Below, piece by piece: positions 8,553 through 19,434 of a stretch of DNA of 64,000 nt. Source of the DNA: Geobacillus genomosp. 3 (lineage in GTDB: Bacteria; Bacillota; Bacilli; Bacillales; Anoxybacillaceae); the NCBI RefSeq assembly GCF_000445995.2, contig NC_022080.4, forward strand, positions 2,452,001 to 2,516,000. The letters are read 5' to 3'. Positions within the stretch are counted from its first letter, which is position 1. Every line of letters starts with the position of its first letter. The translations under genes and the position numbers were made by a program. Below the pieces are notes generated by a model that had not been told where the DNA came from, did not search any database, and worked only from the letters and a program-made list of their open reading frames with translations.

Positions 8553-11189
8553 TTAGGAAATGGATTTGACCCATGTTTCGACATAATCAAGCGCTTCGCC
8601 GACTTTGTTCACGTCTTTGCCGCCGGCCTGCGCCATGTCAGGACGTCCGCCGCCCCCGCCGCCGCAGCGTGAAGCCACTTCTTTGACGAGCTTGCCGGCG
8701 TGGTATCCTTTTTTCACAAGATCATCGGTCACCGCAGCAATGAGTTGGACTTTGCCGCCTTGCACAGCTGCTAACACAATGACTGCCGTGCCTAATTTTT
8801 GCTTCAAGTCATCCGCCATCGCCCGCAGTTGGTTCATGTCGTTCGCCTGCACTTTCGCCGCCAACACTGGGACGCCTCCTACGTCTTTCACCTGACGGGT
8901 GAGGTGTTCCGCTTCCAGATGAGCGAGGCGGGCAGCAAGCGACTCGTTTTCGCGCTGCAGCTGCCGCAGCTCGGCAAACACCCCATCGAGACGGGCTGAC
9001 AGTTCTTTCGGGCTCGTTTTTAGCTTTTGCGCCGCTTCTTGCAAAACAGCGAGCTGTTCACTCATAAAGCGGTACGCCGCTTCCCCGGTCACCGCCTCAA
9101 TGCGGCGCGTGCCGGCGCCGATGCCGGATTCGGAGACGATTTTAAACAAGCCGATCGCCGACGTGTTCGGCACATGGCAACCGCCGCACAGCTCTAAGCT
9201 GTAGTCGCCCACCTTGACGACGCGGACGATGTCGCCATATTTTTCGCCAAACAACGCCATGGCCCCCATCGCTTTCGCTTCCTCAAGCGGTTTATAGAAA
9301 ATATCGACAGGGGTGCTTTTCCAAATTTGTTCATTAACGATGGCTTCAATGCGCTCTAGTTCCTCCGGTTTTACTTGCCCAAAATGGGTAAAGTCAAAGC
9401 GGAGCCGATCCGGGGCGACGAGAGAGCCAGCCTGATTGACATGGCGGCCAAGCACATCTTTTAACGCTTGATGAAGCAAATGGGTCGCCGTATGGTTTTT
9501 CACGATTTGCGCCCGCTTCGCTTCATCAACGCGCGCTGTATACACCGCGCCTTTTTTCACCGTGCCGCGTTCGACGGCGATCGCATGAAGATGCTGGCCG
9601 TTTGGTGCCTTCTGAACGTCTTTGACGACCGCTGTTCCTGTCTCACCGGCAAACGTGCCCTGGTCGGCGATTTGCCCGCCGCTTTCGGCGTAAAACGGCG
9701 TTACATCGACGATGATTTGCGCTTCTTCACCAGCTCCAACTTCCTCAACAAGCTGCCCGTCTTTGACGATGGCGAGAACGGTGGAAGAAGCGACGAGCTC
9801 ATCGTAGCCGACAAAGCGGCTTTCGTCTTTAATGTCGCCAAGGACGCCGCCTTGCACCTGCATCGAATCCACGTCTTGGCGGGCGGCGCGCGCCCGTTCG
9901 CGCTGCCGTTCCATCTCCCGTTCAAACCCATCATGGTCGACTTTCATTCCGGCTTCGGCCGCGTATTCCTCCGTCAGCTCGACCGGGAAGCCGTACGTAT
10001 CATACAGGCGGAATACATCCTCGCCTGGAATGACGTCGCTTCCTTCGGCTTTGGCCTTCTCGATCACATCGCTTAAAATGGCGAGTCCTTCGTGAAGGGT
10101 TTCATGGAACCGCTCTTCTTCATTCCGGATGACCCGTTGGATAAAGTCGGCTTTTTCTTTCACTTCCGGATAGTAGTCGTGCATAATTTCGCCGACGACC
10201 GGAACGAGTTCGTACATAAACGGGCGTTCAATGCCGATTTGCTTCGCATAGCGCACCGCACGGCGCAGCAAGCGGCGCAATACATAGCCGCGGCCCTCGT
10301 TTGACGGCAGCGCCCCGTCACCGATTGCAAACGTAACCGCGCGAATATGGTCGGCGATCACTTTAAACGCGACGTCTTTCTCCCGGTCTTCGCCATACCG
10401 CTCGCCGGCGATTTGTTCAGTCGTACGGATGATCGGCAGGAACAAATCGGTTTCAAAGTTGGTCGGCACATCCTGTAAAATCGAGCACATCCGCTCTAAG
10501 CCCATGCCGGTATCAATGTTTTTCTTCGGCAGCGGCGTATACGTGCCGTCCGGGTTATGGTTGAACTGGGAAAAGACGAGATTCCACACTTCCAAATAGC
10601 GGTCGTTCTCCCCACCCGGATACAGTTCCGGATCGTTCGGGTCGTTGCCAAACGCTTCCCCACGATCGTAAAAAATCTCTGTATTCGGGCCGCTTGGGCC
10701 TTCACCGATATCCCAGAAGTTCCCTTCGAGACGAATGATCCGCTCTTCTGGCAAGCCGATTTCGTGATGCCAAATGTCGTACGCCTCTTCGTCTTCCGGA
10801 TGAACGGTGACCGACAACCGTTCCGGATCAAAGCCGATCCATTTGTCGCTTGTTAAAAACTCCCATGCCCAGTGAATCGCTTCGCGCTTGAAATAATCGC
10901 CGATGGAAAAGTTGCCGAGCATTTCAAAAAACGTATGGTGACGCGCCGTTTTTCCGACATTTTCAATGTCGTTTGTACGGATCGATTTTTGCGCGTTGCA
11001 AATGCGCGGATTGTCCGGAATAATGCGGCCGTCAAAATATTTTTTCAACGTCGCGACGCCGCTGTTGATCCATAATAGCGACGGGTCGTCGACCGGAATG
11101 AGCGAGGCGCTCGGCTCGACCTCATGACCTTTTTCTTGGAAAAACTCCAAAAACATGCGCCGCACTTCGGCAGATGTCAGCTTTTTCAT
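8553..11189 (-). CDS. alaS: Alanyl-tRNA synthetase
   Basis: Charges tRNA-Ala with alanine and edits mischarged Ser and Gly. The 878-residue protein has the class II catalytic domain, the editing domain with the zinc-type motif [11 protein letters not shown] and CGGCH, and the C-terminal C-Ala domain with a glycine stretch near the end ([16 protein letters not shown]). The ATG at 11189 is preceded by GGGGAGG at six bases; the longer frame starts inside the T-box terminator and was discarded. It heads an operon with yrzL, ruvX and yrzB and is controlled by a T-box leader. Confidence 0.97.
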   Translation of the reverse strand: MKKLTSAEVRRMFLEFFQEKGHEVEPSASLIPVDDPSLLWINSGVATLKKYFDGRIIPDNPRICNAQKSIRTNDIENVGKTARHHTFFEMLGNFSIGDYFKREAIHWAWEFLTSDKWIGFDPERLSVTVHPEDEEAYDIWHHEIGLPEERIIRLEGNFWDIGEGPSGPNTEIFYDRGEAFGNDPNDPELYPGGENDRYLEVWNLVFSQFNHNPDGTYTPLPKKNIDTGMGLERMCSILQDVPTNFETDLFLPIIRTTEQIAGERYGEDREKDVAFKVIADHIRAVTFAIGDGALPSNEGRGYVLRRLLRRAVRYAKQIGIERPFMYELVPVVGEIMHDYYPEVKEKADFIQRVIRNEEERFHETLHEGLAILSDVIEKAKAEGSDVIPGEDVFRLYDTYGFPVELTEEYAAEAGMKVDHDGFEREMERQRERARAARQDVDSMQVQGGVLGDIKDESRFVGYDELVASSTVLAIVKDGQLVEEVGAGEEAQIIVDVTPFYAESGGQIADQGTFAGETGTAVVKDVQKAPNGQHLHAIAVERGTVKKGAVYTARVDEAKRAQIVKNHTATHLLHQALKDVLGRHVNQAGSLVAPDRLRFDFTHFGQVKPEELERIEAIVNEQIWKSTPVDIFYKPLEEAKAMGAMALFGEKYGDIVRVVKVGDYSLELCGGCHVPNTSAIGLFKIVSESGIGAGTRRIEAVTGEAAYRFMSEQLAVLQEAAQKLKTSPKELSARLDGVFAELRQLQRENESLAARLAHLEAEHLTRQVKDVGGVPVLAAKVQANDMNQLRAMADDLKQKLGTAVIVLAAVQGGKVQLIAAVTDDLVKKGYHAGKLVKEVASRCGGGGGGRPDMAQAGGKDVNKVGEALDYVETWVKSIS

Positions 11190-11217
11190 GATGATCCTCC
11201 CCTTTGGTCTTTTATAT

Positions 11218-11477
11218 AAAAAAACTCTCATCCCCTTGCAGGGACGAGAGTTATGCTCGCGGTACCACCCTGTTTATGGGCAAAAAGCGCCCATCACCTC
11301 TTTGGCCGTAACGCAGCCTTGCGTCAGGTTTTGCCTGCGCTCCGGATTAGCCTTCTGTTGCCCTTCATCTGGAATTTCTTTCAGCCGCGGAAATTCCTCT
11401 CTGTGCGCGGGATTGCGCGTTAAGATGGACTGCAACATACTCGATCCGTCATCGCGTTATAGATTTGCGTTTTTCAC
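11218..11477 (-). promoter_or_regulatory. T-box riboswitch leader of alaS
   Basis: On the minus strand the conserved T-box AGGGTGGTACCGCG is at 11271-11258, followed by a terminator: ACTCTC-TCCC (11251-11241) pairs with GGGGA-GAGAGT (11235-11224), then seven T (11224-11218). Upstream, stem I has CGGAT pairing with ATCCG (11341-11348 region), an AGTA loop-E element at 11441-11438 and a facing GAAG. In that internal loop GCT (11351-11349), an alanine codon, is the likely specifier. Uncharged tRNA-Ala should favour the antiterminator and alaS expression. Confidence 0.95.
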
Positions 11478-11483
11478 TGAAAA

Positions 11484-11512
11484 ATTATAGACAAGCAGCA
11501 AGCATTTGTCAA
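11484..11512 (-). promoter_or_regulatory. Sigma-A promoter of the alaS operon
   Basis: TTGACA (11512-11507), a 17-base spacer and TATAAT (11489-11484) on the minus strand: a perfect consensus. It overlaps the last codon of yrrI and starts the T-box leader at about 11477. Confidence 0.92.
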
Positions 11513-12570
11513 TGCGGGGCATAATGCTCTTTCCAATGCGCAAGAGCCACTTTCAGCACCGCCGCAGCCGGAACGGCGAGAATGAGGCCGGGCACACCGG
11601 CAAGCTCACCGCCGGCAAACAACGCCAACATAATGATGAGCGGATGCATGTGCACGCTTTTGCCCACAATGAGCGGTGATAAAATATTGCCTTCTAAAAA
11701 CTGCAAGGCAAAAATGATGATCAGCACGATAATGACCATTTTAAGCGAAATGGTCGCCGCCAAAATCGCCGCCGGGATCGCGCCGATCAACGGACCGAAA
11801 TACGGAATAATGTTCGTTAATCCGATGATAAATCCAAGCAAAAGCGGATAGTCCATGCCGGCGAGCCAAAGGCCGAGCGACGCCATCAGGCCGATCGCCG
11901 CACAGACGAACAGCTGGCCGCGAATATAGCCGCCGAGCGACTCGTCAACATCTTTTAAAAACGCCATCCCCGGCCCGCGCCACCGCTTTGGCGTCATATA
12001 CCAAACCGCTTTTTTCAGCACGTCGATATCTTTTAGCATATAAAACACGATAAACGGAATGAGGAGAAATGTCGCTGCTGAACCAATAAACGATTGGGCC
12101 GCGCTCATCGCCATCGTGACCGCCTTGGCAGCAGCCTGCTCAAGTTGCACAAACATCGCTTCAATACGCGTGTGCACTTCCATCGGCCACGTCGACGTTT
12201 CATCGTGGATATAGCGCGCCCACTGCCGGTATGTATTCATCAATGATGGCAACCGTTCGTCCAATTCGCGCAGCTGGGCGATCAGCACCGGTATACCGCG
12301 ATACATGCCGTAGCCGATCGAACCGAAAAACAAGAAATAAATGAGCAAAATGGCAAGTGCCCGCGGCATCCCTTTGCCATGGATATACTCCACGAGCGGA
12401 TGCAACAAATACGTAATAAACGCCGCCAGCAAAAACGGGGCCAGAGCGGTGGCGATAAAATCGACGACCGGCCACCAAACTTCTTTCATCCGGACGATTA
12501 AATAGACGATTGCGGTCACGAGCAGCCATTTTCCGATGCGGAGAAATGACAGCCATTGTTGCTCCCCCAT
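11509..12570 (-). CDS. yrrI: AI-2E family transporter / permease YrrI
   Basis: Polytopic membrane protein of the AI-2E exporter (PerM) family, 353 residues, with about eight hydrophobic segments; the conserved C-terminal region GLTNIIPYFGPLIGAIPAAILA and ILSPLIVGKSVHMHPL is visible. Substrate is not predictable; related proteins export autoinducer-2 or Na+ in exchange for protons. The ATG at 12570 follows AGGAGG by seven bases; a GTG two codons upstream is less well placed. No terminator separates it from the alaS promoter, which begins at its stop codon. Confidence 0.9.
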   Translation of the reverse strand: MGEQQWLSFLRIGKWLLVTAIVYLIVRMKEVWWPVVDFIATALAPFLLAAFITYLLHPLVEYIHGKGMPRALAILLIYFLFFGSIGYGMYRGIPVLIAQLRELDERLPSLMNTYRQWARYIHDETSTWPMEVHTRIEAMFVQLEQAAAKAVTMAMSAAQSFIGSAATFLLIPFIVFYMLKDIDVLKKAVWYMTPKRWRGPGMAFLKDVDESLGGYIRGQLFVCAAIGLMASLGLWLAGMDYPLLLGFIIGLTNIIPYFGPLIGAIPAAILAATISLKMVIIVLIIIFALQFLEGNILSPLIVGKSVHMHPLIIMLALFAGGELAGVPGLILAVPAAAVLKVALAHWKEHYAPH

Positions 12571-12650
12571 CGCCACACCTCCTACCGTTTAGTGTAAGAG
12601 ATAGGAGGAGAAATATGCCGTCCTGATCCTTCCGCTATTTGGTAACAGAC

Positions 12651-12690
12651 AAAAAACCGCCGCCACCGCCGTTCGGGCGGAAGGCGGCGG
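12651..12690 (-). terminator. Terminator after yrzQ
   Basis: CCGCCGCC (12657-12664) pairs with GGCGGCGG (12683-12690), with an inner ACCGCC/GGGCGG stem; six T follow on the minus strand. It separates yrzQ from yrrI. Confidence 0.85.
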
Positions 12691-12695
12691 GGCCA

Positions 12696-12830
12696 TCAGC
12701 GGATCGCTTGCATCAAGCGGCGGCGCATTCTCCGCATCGTGCGGCCGTTCATCCAATCGTTGCGCTGGGCAAGCTGATAAGCAGCGACACCTAAACCTAC
12801 GGCCAACAGCGAAGTCATCGTCCGGTTCAT
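12696..12830 (-). CDS. yrzQ: Small basic YrzQ-like protein (44 aa)
   Basis: Forty-four residues: a short hydrophobic stretch near the N-terminus (SLLAVGLGVAAYQLA), then an arginine- and methionine-rich tail (NGRTMRRMRRRLMQAIR). The ATG at 12830 has GGGGGG six bases upstream and a strong terminator follows, so it is a real translated unit although too short for most gene callers. Position matches yrzQ of B. subtilis; function unknown. It may be membrane associated. Confidence 0.75.
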   Translation of the reverse strand: MNRTMTSLLAVGLGVAAYQLAQRNDWMNGRTMRRMRRRLMQAIR

Positions 12831-12841
12831 GCCTGTCCCCC

Positions 12842-13033
12842 CTAAAATTGGATCGTGCGCTCATGGTCGTCAAACAAGTCGTCGAGAGAGCTTAGCGTCC
12901 CATCTTCCTCGACTTGATGGGCGTGAATCATTCCTTTCGAGACAGACAGCTCAATAAAGCAATCCCAGCAGTAATATTGGTTGACACCGATCTTCCCTAA
13001 ATTTTTCCGTTTGCAATTCGGGCAAATGAGCAT
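12842..13033 (-). CDS. yrzR: Small zinc-ribbon-like protein (YrzR-like)
   Basis: Sixty-three residues with two CxxC pairs, CPNC at residues 4-7 and CWDC at 22-25, spaced as in a small zinc ribbon, followed by an acidic C-terminal tail (SSLDDLFDDHER). Function unknown. It sits 11 bases before yrzQ and 16 bases after yrrD in the same direction, so it is likely cotranscribed with them. The name is by position and size relative to B. subtilis. Confidence 0.78.
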   Translation of the reverse strand: MLICPNCKRKNLGKIGVNQYYCWDCFIELSVSKGMIHAHQVEEDGTLSSLDDLFDDHERTIQF

Positions 13034-13048
13034 CGACAGCCACTCTCC

Positions 13049-13522
13049 TTACCACATTGTTTCGACGGTGACGACGCCTTCCTTGGCGGTGAACGGAGCT
13101 GCCTCCATTCGTTTCTTTCCTTCGGTCAAGTCAGAAAAAAATCCCTCGCTAATCTCGTATCCGTCAATTTTGCCCAATTGCCCATCAAAATATACATCAT
13201 CAAGCAAGCCGATCGTTGTTCCGTCTGCGGCGACAACCATACTGCCGGCGATGCCGCGCTCACCGTAAAGAGAGTGGCCGCTTTCAGGAGAGGGAAACGG
13301 CTGGAAGCTGTCAGCATCACGAATGATGATCCGGTCGTGTTGCAACGACTGCACGGCCGAAAGCGGCAAGTAGCGGCGGCGGCCAAATAGGCCGCTCCGT
13401 TCCGCGACAAGCCCTTTGACCGTTCCGTGGCTGGTAAACCAAATGTCGGCGATCGCCCCGACCGCTTTCCCTGTCGTTTGTTCATAAATGGGAAGCCCTT
13501 TGACGTCGGAAAACGTCCGCAT
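13049..13522 (-). CDS. yrrD: PRC-barrel domain protein YrrD
   Basis: About 157 residues with two PRC-barrel-like halves: RTFSDVKGLPIYEQTTGKAVG at the start and GIAGSMVVAADGTTIGLLDDV in the second half. PRC barrels are small beta folds seen in ribosome maturation factors and photosynthetic proteins; what YrrD does is not known. Start is uncertain between ATGs at 13525 and 13522; 13522 sits eight bases after AAAGGTGG. It follows recD2 by 26 bases. Confidence 0.82.
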   Translation of the reverse strand: MRTFSDVKGLPIYEQTTGKAVGAIADIWFTSHGTVKGLVAERSGLFGRRRYLPLSAVQSLQHDRIIIRDADSFQPFPSPESGHSLYGERGIAGSMVVAADGTTIGLLDDVYFDGQLGKIDGYEISEGFFSDLTEGKKRMEAAPFTAKEGVVTVETMW

Positions 13523-13548
13523 CATTCTCCCCACCTTTCCAGCCACTT

Positions 13549-15912
13549 TTAGCTTGACTCATCGCCCATAAAGTCATACGGCGTAACGTTTTCCATCCCG
13601 ATGTCCGCATCTTCAAGCGGCAGCTCACCTTCGACAAACGGCGCAGCCGCAGCCGCCAGCTTTTCGGCAAGCGCCGTCTGGCGCGCTCCGTCGCCCCGCT
13701 GGGCAACACCGAACCGAAACGCTTCTTCCTCGCCACACAAAATGAGAAATTGCTTGCTTCTCGTCACTGCCGTATACAGCAAATTCCGCTTCAACATCCG
13801 GTAATAACTTTTGACGACAGGTAAAATGACGATCGGAAATTCGCTCCCTTGCGCCTTATGGACCGAGCAGCAATACGCATGGGTAATTTGCGCCAAGTCT
13901 TGTCTTGTGTACGTCACTTCAATGCCATCAAACGAGACGACGAGCAAGTCTTGCTTTTCTGTATTTTCTTTGGCGTAAAAAATGGCGACGACTTCACCGA
14001 TATCGCCGTTAAACACGTTGTCTTCCGGCTGATTGACGAGCTGCAGCACTTTATCGCCGACACGATACACCACATCGCCGATCGAAAGCTCCCGCTTCCC
14101 GTCAGCCGGGGGATTGAACAGCCCCTGCAGCACTTTGTTTAGCTGATCGATGCCGGCCGGGCCGCGGTACATCGGAGCGAGCACTTGAATGTCTTTGACG
14201 GAAAACCCTTTGTTGCGTGCGTTGTCAGCAATTTGCCGGACGACATCCGCCACTTGTCCGGCGCGGCAGCGAATAAAGGAGCGATCCGCCTTCGGGGCGG
14301 TTAAGTCAGCCGGCACGACGCCGCGCTTCATCGCGTGGGCGAGCCCGATGATCGACGATCCTTCCGCTTGGCGATACACCTCGGTCAGCCGCACCGACGG
14401 GATAACGCCTGACTCGAGCAAATCTCTCAACACTTGGCCTGGTCCGACGGACGGAAGCTGATCTTCGTCGCCCACAAAAATGACTTGCATCCCGTCCGGC
14501 ACTGCCTTTAACAGCTGATTGGCCAACCATGTATCGACCATTGACACTTCATCAACGACAAGCAGCTTGCCGGCAATCGGCTCATGTTCATCATGGCTGA
14601 ACCCTTCCGCTCCGTTCCAGCCAAGCAGCCGGTGAATCGTCGCCGACGGCAGCCCAGTCGCTTCGCTCATCCGCTTTGCCGCCCGGCCGGTCGGAGCGGC
14701 GAGCAGCACCGGAAACGGCTCGCCGCTTTTGTAATGGGCGGGATCGAGCGATACACCGTTTAGAGAGGCAAACAGCTCAACGATCCCTTTAATCACCGTT
14801 GTTTTTCCGGTTCCCGGCCCCCCCGTTAAAATGAAAAGCGGTGATGAAAGCGCCCGTTGGATCGCCTCTTTTTGCTGGGGGGCGTATTGCATTCCGAGCC
14901 GCTCCTCGAGCGCCCCAAGCGCCAGCAAAAACTCCGACTCAGGAAATGAGGCCGATGGCGGCGTTTGCCCGAGCAACCGCCGAATGTTGGCGGCGATCCC
15001 CTTTTCGGCGAAGTAAAGCGAGGGAAGATAATAACGTCCTTGTTCCACGATCAGCTTTCCTTCTTCGCTTAACATCAGGAGCGTCTGTCCGATGGCTTGT
15101 CCATCGACCGCCCCGTTCGGGTTCCCGCCAAGCAGTTCGCCAATGCGGCTGACGAGCTCTTCCTCCTTCATATAGACGTGACCTTCTTGCAAGCATACCT
15201 GCTCAAGGACAAACAGGCAGGCGGCGCGCAGCCGGGCCGGATGGCTGCCGGAAATGCCGAGCTGGCGCCCGAGGTCATCAGCGCGGCCAAAACCGATCCC
15301 TTCAATGTCTTCGACGAGCTGGTACGGATTTTCATGAATGATATCCATCGTCTCTTCGCCGTATGCCTGGTAAATTTTCATCGCCAGCTGCGGGCCAAAG
15401 CCGAGCTGGGTGAGAGCGATCATGGTCTGTTCGAGCCCTTCATGGGCGCAGAGTGTTTCATACAACTGTTTCGCCTTTTGCTTCGTCAGCTTCGGCACGC
15501 GCAAAAGCGCCTCCGGATCGCGCAAAATCACGGCGATCGCGTTTTCGCCGAGCGCCTCAACAATCGCTGTCGCCGTTTTTTTACCGATCCCTTTAAACAA
15601 GCCGCTTGACAAATAATGAATGACTCCTTCTTTCGTATTCGGAAGCTGTTTGCGGAACTGCTCGGCCGCATACTGGCGGCCAAAGCGCGGATGTTGGCGG
15701 AACTGTCCGTAAAAGACGTACACATCCCCTTCATTCAAACGAGGAAAATAGCCGGTGACAACCACTTCTTCCTCGACAGCCGCTTCGTTCGTTTCTTCCA
15801 CGCGGATGCGGACGACAGTATATAAGGTTTCCTCATTGTGGAAAATAACACCTAAACATGCCCCTTTAATAAACGTACGTCCGTCGAGCGCGAGCGATTG
15901 CTGCTCTTGCAC
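13549..15912 (-). CDS. recD2: ATP-dependent DNA helicase RecD2
   Basis: RecBCD-independent SF1B helicase (5'-3') used in DNA repair and replication fork maintenance, 787 residues. The N-terminal extension contains OB-like and helix-hairpin-helix segments (GLFKGIGKKTATAI, GIGFGRADDLGRQLG), which separate RecD2 from RecD. The helicase core has Walker A GGPGTGKTTVIKG near residue 360, GRAAKRM, VVDEVSMVD (motif II), GDEDQLPSVGPG, and the C-terminal VHKAQGSEFP and YTAVTRSK. The start is GTG at 15912 after AGGGGATGACGG; a nearby ATG is out of frame. Confidence 0.95.
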   Translation of the reverse strand: MQEQQSLALDGRTFIKGACLGVIFHNEETLYTVVRIRVEETNEAAVEEEVVVTGYFPRLNEGDVYVFYGQFRQHPRFGRQYAAEQFRKQLPNTKEGVIHYLSSGLFKGIGKKTATAIVEALGENAIAVILRDPEALLRVPKLTKQKAKQLYETLCAHEGLEQTMIALTQLGFGPQLAMKIYQAYGEETMDIIHENPYQLVEDIEGIGFGRADDLGRQLGISGSHPARLRAACLFVLEQVCLQEGHVYMKEEELVSRIGELLGGNPNGAVDGQAIGQTLLMLSEEGKLIVEQGRYYLPSLYFAEKGIAANIRRLLGQTPPSASFPESEFLLALGALEERLGMQYAPQQKEAIQRALSSPLFILTGGPGTGKTTVIKGIVELFASLNGVSLDPAHYKSGEPFPVLLAAPTGRAAKRMSEATGLPSATIHRLLGWNGAEGFSHDEHEPIAGKLLVVDEVSMVDTWLANQLLKAVPDGMQVIFVGDEDQLPSVGPGQVLRDLLESGVIPSVRLTEVYRQAEGSSIIGLAHAMKRGVVPADLTAPKADRSFIRCRAGQVADVVRQIADNARNKGFSVKDIQVLAPMYRGPAGIDQLNKVLQGLFNPPADGKRELSIGDVVYRVGDKVLQLVNQPEDNVFNGDIGEVVAIFYAKENTEKQDLLVVSFDGIEVTYTRQDLAQITHAYCCSVHKAQGSEFPIVILPVVKSYYRMLKRNLLYTAVTRSKQFLILCGEEEAFRFGVAQRGDGARQTALAEKLAAAAAPFVEGELPLEDADIGMENVTPYDFMGDESS

Positions 15913-15931
15913 CCGTCATCCCCTGCCTTTT

Positions 15932-16594
15932 TTACGGCGCAAGCCGCTTTTCTGCCAGCTTCTTTCCATACCCGGCAAGCACGTGATCCGGATTAACGTC
16001 CAAAGCGGCGGCAAATAAATCGCGGGCAGCGGCTGGATCGTCTTTGTACACATAAATGACCCCTAAATTGTAATAGGCGTCAGCATGGCGCGGATCCCGC
16101 TCCAATGTTTTTTCGAAATACCGTTTCGCCTCATCGACATAATCGAGGGTGGCGAGGCAAAGACCGAGTTGAAAGAGCGCCTCAGCATCCCCCTCGTTCA
16201 GTTCCGCTGCCCGCTGCAAATACGGCAGCGCCAGGCGCGGCATCTCAAGCCGCGATAGCGACATGCCGAGCATAAAGTGCGTATCGGCATCATCAAGCCC
16301 TAGTTGGAGCGCCCGCTCAAACATATTTTTCGCTTCGGCAAACTGCTCGCGCCTGTAGTGCACCGTGCCGATGCCATAATAGGCTGCCGCCGCCTGTTCA
16401 TCAAGCGTGAGCGCCTGCCGGAAGCATTCGAGCGCCTTCTCTTCCTCGCCGGCTGCGGCCAAAACGGTGCCGATGTTAATATAGCCGGCCGGGTCATCCG
16501 GATATTCATTCACCGCTTCAGAAAAGCAACGGAGCGCTTCTTCGTATTCCCCTGCGCGCATATGCGAAAGCCCTTGTTCATTGAGATTGGCCAC
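15932..16594 (-). CDS. yrrB: TPR-repeat protein YrrB
   Basis: Protein of 220 residues made almost wholly of tetratricopeptide repeats, about six, each with the W/L-G-Y-A-F-A-P pattern (for example AYYNLGVIYVYKDDPAAARDLFAAALDVNP). TPRs are protein-protein docking surfaces; the partner is unknown. The B. subtilis YrrB structure is a right-handed superhelix. The start is GTG at 16594, seven bases after GGGAGGG. It lies 19 bases before recD2, suggesting a shared transcript. Confidence 0.9.
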   Translation of the reverse strand: MANLNEQGLSHMRAGEYEEALRCFSEAVNEYPDDPAGYINIGTVLAAAGEEEKALECFRQALTLDEQAAAAYYGIGTVHYRREQFAEAKNMFERALQLGLDDADTHFMLGMSLSRLEMPRLALPYLQRAAELNEGDAEALFQLGLCLATLDYVDEAKRYFEKTLERDPRHADAYYNLGVIYVYKDDPAAARDLFAAALDVNPDHVLAGYGKKLAEKRLAP

Positions 16595-16653
16595 CGCTCA
16601 TCCCTCCCAAACTTGCATGTCAGTACATTCGTTCGCTCTTCTCCGGCAATTGC

Positions 16654-16685
16654 AAAAACCCCTCAACCAAACACTCGGTTGAGGG
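16654..16685 (-). terminator. Terminator after mnmA
   Basis: CCCTCAACC (16660-16668) and GGTTGAGGG (16677-16685) form a 9-bp stem with an 8-base loop, followed by five T on the minus strand. It ends the cymR-yrvO-mnmA transcript. Confidence 0.88.
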
Positions 16686-16712
16686 TTCACCGCTAGCGCG
16701 GCATAATTCCAG

Positions 16713-17834
<1,122 letters not shown>

Positions 17835-17842
17835 TCACCTCC

Positions 17843-18985
17843 TTACCGGTCGGTGAGCCGCTTGACAATGTTCACCGTTTCTTCAGCGGCTCGCTCAATT
17901 TGTTCTTTTGTATTGCCAAGTCCGAAGCTGAAGCGGACAGACGAGCGAATGCGATCGGACTCCTTTCCACACATGGCGACAAGCACATGTGACGGGTCGA
18001 TTGATCCGGCCGTGCACGCCGATCCGCTTGAGGCGGCGATACCGGCTAAGTCCAGGTTCACAAGCAGCGATTCGACGTTCGTTCCCGGGAAAGCAACATT
18101 TAAAATATGCGGCAAACCGTCCGGACTGCCGTTGACCGTATAGTCGATGCCTGAAGAGCGGAAAACGTCAAGCATCGCCTCGCGCCAAGCCGCGTACTGC
18201 CTGCGCTTTTCATCCCTCGTCCGCTCCACAATCTCCGCCGCCTGCGCCAAACCGATCATGCCGGGTACATTTTCCGTCCCGGCCCGTCGTTTTCGCTCTT
18301 GTTCGCCGCCGAACAGAAGCGGGGTGATTTTCACCGTTTCCCGGACATAAAGCGCCCCACTCCCTTTCGGACCGTTAATTTTATGGCCGGAAAGCGACAA
18401 CAAATCGATGCCGTATTCGTTGACATCAATCGGAATAAGCCCGTACGCTTGGACAGCATCGGTATGAAAGTAAGCCGGGTGATCGCGCAAAAGCGCGCCA
18501 ATTTCACGGACCGGCTGAATCGTGCCGATTTCGTTGTTGGCAAACATGATTGAAACGAGAATCGTCTCATCGCGCAACACGGCTTTTACATCGTCGACCG
18601 ATACGAGCCCTTGTTCATCAACCGGCAAATACGTTACGTCAAATCCTTGCCTTTCTAAATATTCGCAAGCGCGCAGCACGGCGTGATGCTCAATGGCGGT
18701 CGTAACCACATGGCGGCCGCGGCTGCGGTTGGCCGTCGCCGTCCCGATGATCGCAAGGTTATCGGCTTCTGTTCCCCCGCTTGTAAATACAATTTCCGTC
18801 TCTTTCGCCCCGAGGCTGCGGGCGATAGTTGCCCTCGCTTCGTCAAGGGCGCGGCGGCTTTGCCGGCCGAAGTAATGGATGCTTGATGGGTTGCCGAACT
18901 GTTCGGTCATCCAGTGGACCATGCCGGCCGCCACATCCGGATGCACCGGGGACGTGGCGGCATGGTCCAAATAAATCCGTTGCAC
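17843..18985 (-). CDS. yrvO: Cysteine desulfurase YrvO (MnmA partner)
   Basis: PLP-dependent class V aminotransferase-fold enzyme that converts cysteine to alanine and carries a persulfide, 380 residues. The PLP lysine is in SLSGHKINGPKGSG, HTDAVQAYG holds cofactor contacts, and the active Cys is in SSGSACTAGS. Pairing with mnmA marks it as the thiouridine sulfur donor. The start is GTG at 18985, behind GGAG. It lies downstream of cymR, the regulator of cysteine metabolism. A second, nad-linked desulfurase is encoded at 56671. Confidence 0.94.
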   Translation of the reverse strand: MQRIYLDHAATSPVHPDVAAGMVHWMTEQFGNPSSIHYFGRQSRRALDEARATIARSLGAKETEIVFTSGGTEADNLAIIGTATANRSRGRHVVTTAIEHHAVLRACEYLERQGFDVTYLPVDEQGLVSVDDVKAVLRDETILVSIMFANNEIGTIQPVREIGALLRDHPAYFHTDAVQAYGLIPIDVNEYGIDLLSLSGHKINGPKGSGALYVRETVKITPLLFGGEQERKRRAGTENVPGMIGLAQAAEIVERTRDEKRRQYAAWREAMLDVFRSSGIDYTVNGSPDGLPHILNVAFPGTNVESLLVNLDLAGIAASSGSACTAGSIDPSHVLVAMCGKESDRIRSSVRFSFGLGNTKEQIERAAEETVNIVKRLTDR

Positions 18986-19007
18986 CAGTCATTCTCCTTT
19001 CTGTGCG

Positions 19008-19424
19008 TCAAATATAAAACATATATGCCCCTTCATCCCCGTCGCTATACTTCGCCAAATCTTCCAATGTTGTGCTGTCGAGCACTTCCTCGACCGCATC
19101 ACGGATGCGGATCCATAGCTCGCGCTTCGCCGGCTCCTCCTCTTCAAGCTCCTCGACCGGAGTGAGCGGCCCTTCAAGCACGCGCAAAATATCGCCGGCG
19201 GTAATTTTCGCCGGATGCTCGGCAAGCACATAACCGCCATACGCCCCGCGGATGCTTTTGACGAGTCCGGCGTTGCGCAGCGGTGTGACAAGCTGTTCCA
19301 AATAATGTTCCGATAAATTGTTCGCTTTGGCGATCGAACGAAGCGAAATCGGGCGGTCGCCATATTTTTTGGCCAATTCGATCATAATCGTCAACCCGTA
19401 CCGGCCTTTCGTTGAAATTTTCAT
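19008..19424 (-). CDS. cymR: Rrf2-family cysteine metabolism repressor CymR
   Basis: Winged-helix regulator of 138 residues. In B. subtilis it binds CysK and represses cysteine uptake and synthesis genes when sulfur is ample. The N-terminal MKISTKGRYGLTIM and the recognition region NNLSEHYLEQLVTPLRNAGLVKSIRG are typical, and the C-terminal half ELWIRIRDAVEEVLDSTTLEDLA is close to CymR. It lacks the three-cysteine Fe-S motif of IscR. The second of two adjacent ATGs (19424) fits both spacing and family. Confidence 0.93.
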   Translation of the reverse strand: MKISTKGRYGLTIMIELAKKYGDRPISLRSIAKANNLSEHYLEQLVTPLRNAGLVKSIRGAYGGYVLAEHPAKITAGDILRVLEGPLTPVEELEEEEPAKRELWIRIRDAVEEVLDSTTLEDLAKYSDGDEGAYMFYI

Positions 19425-19434
19425 CATATCCCCC

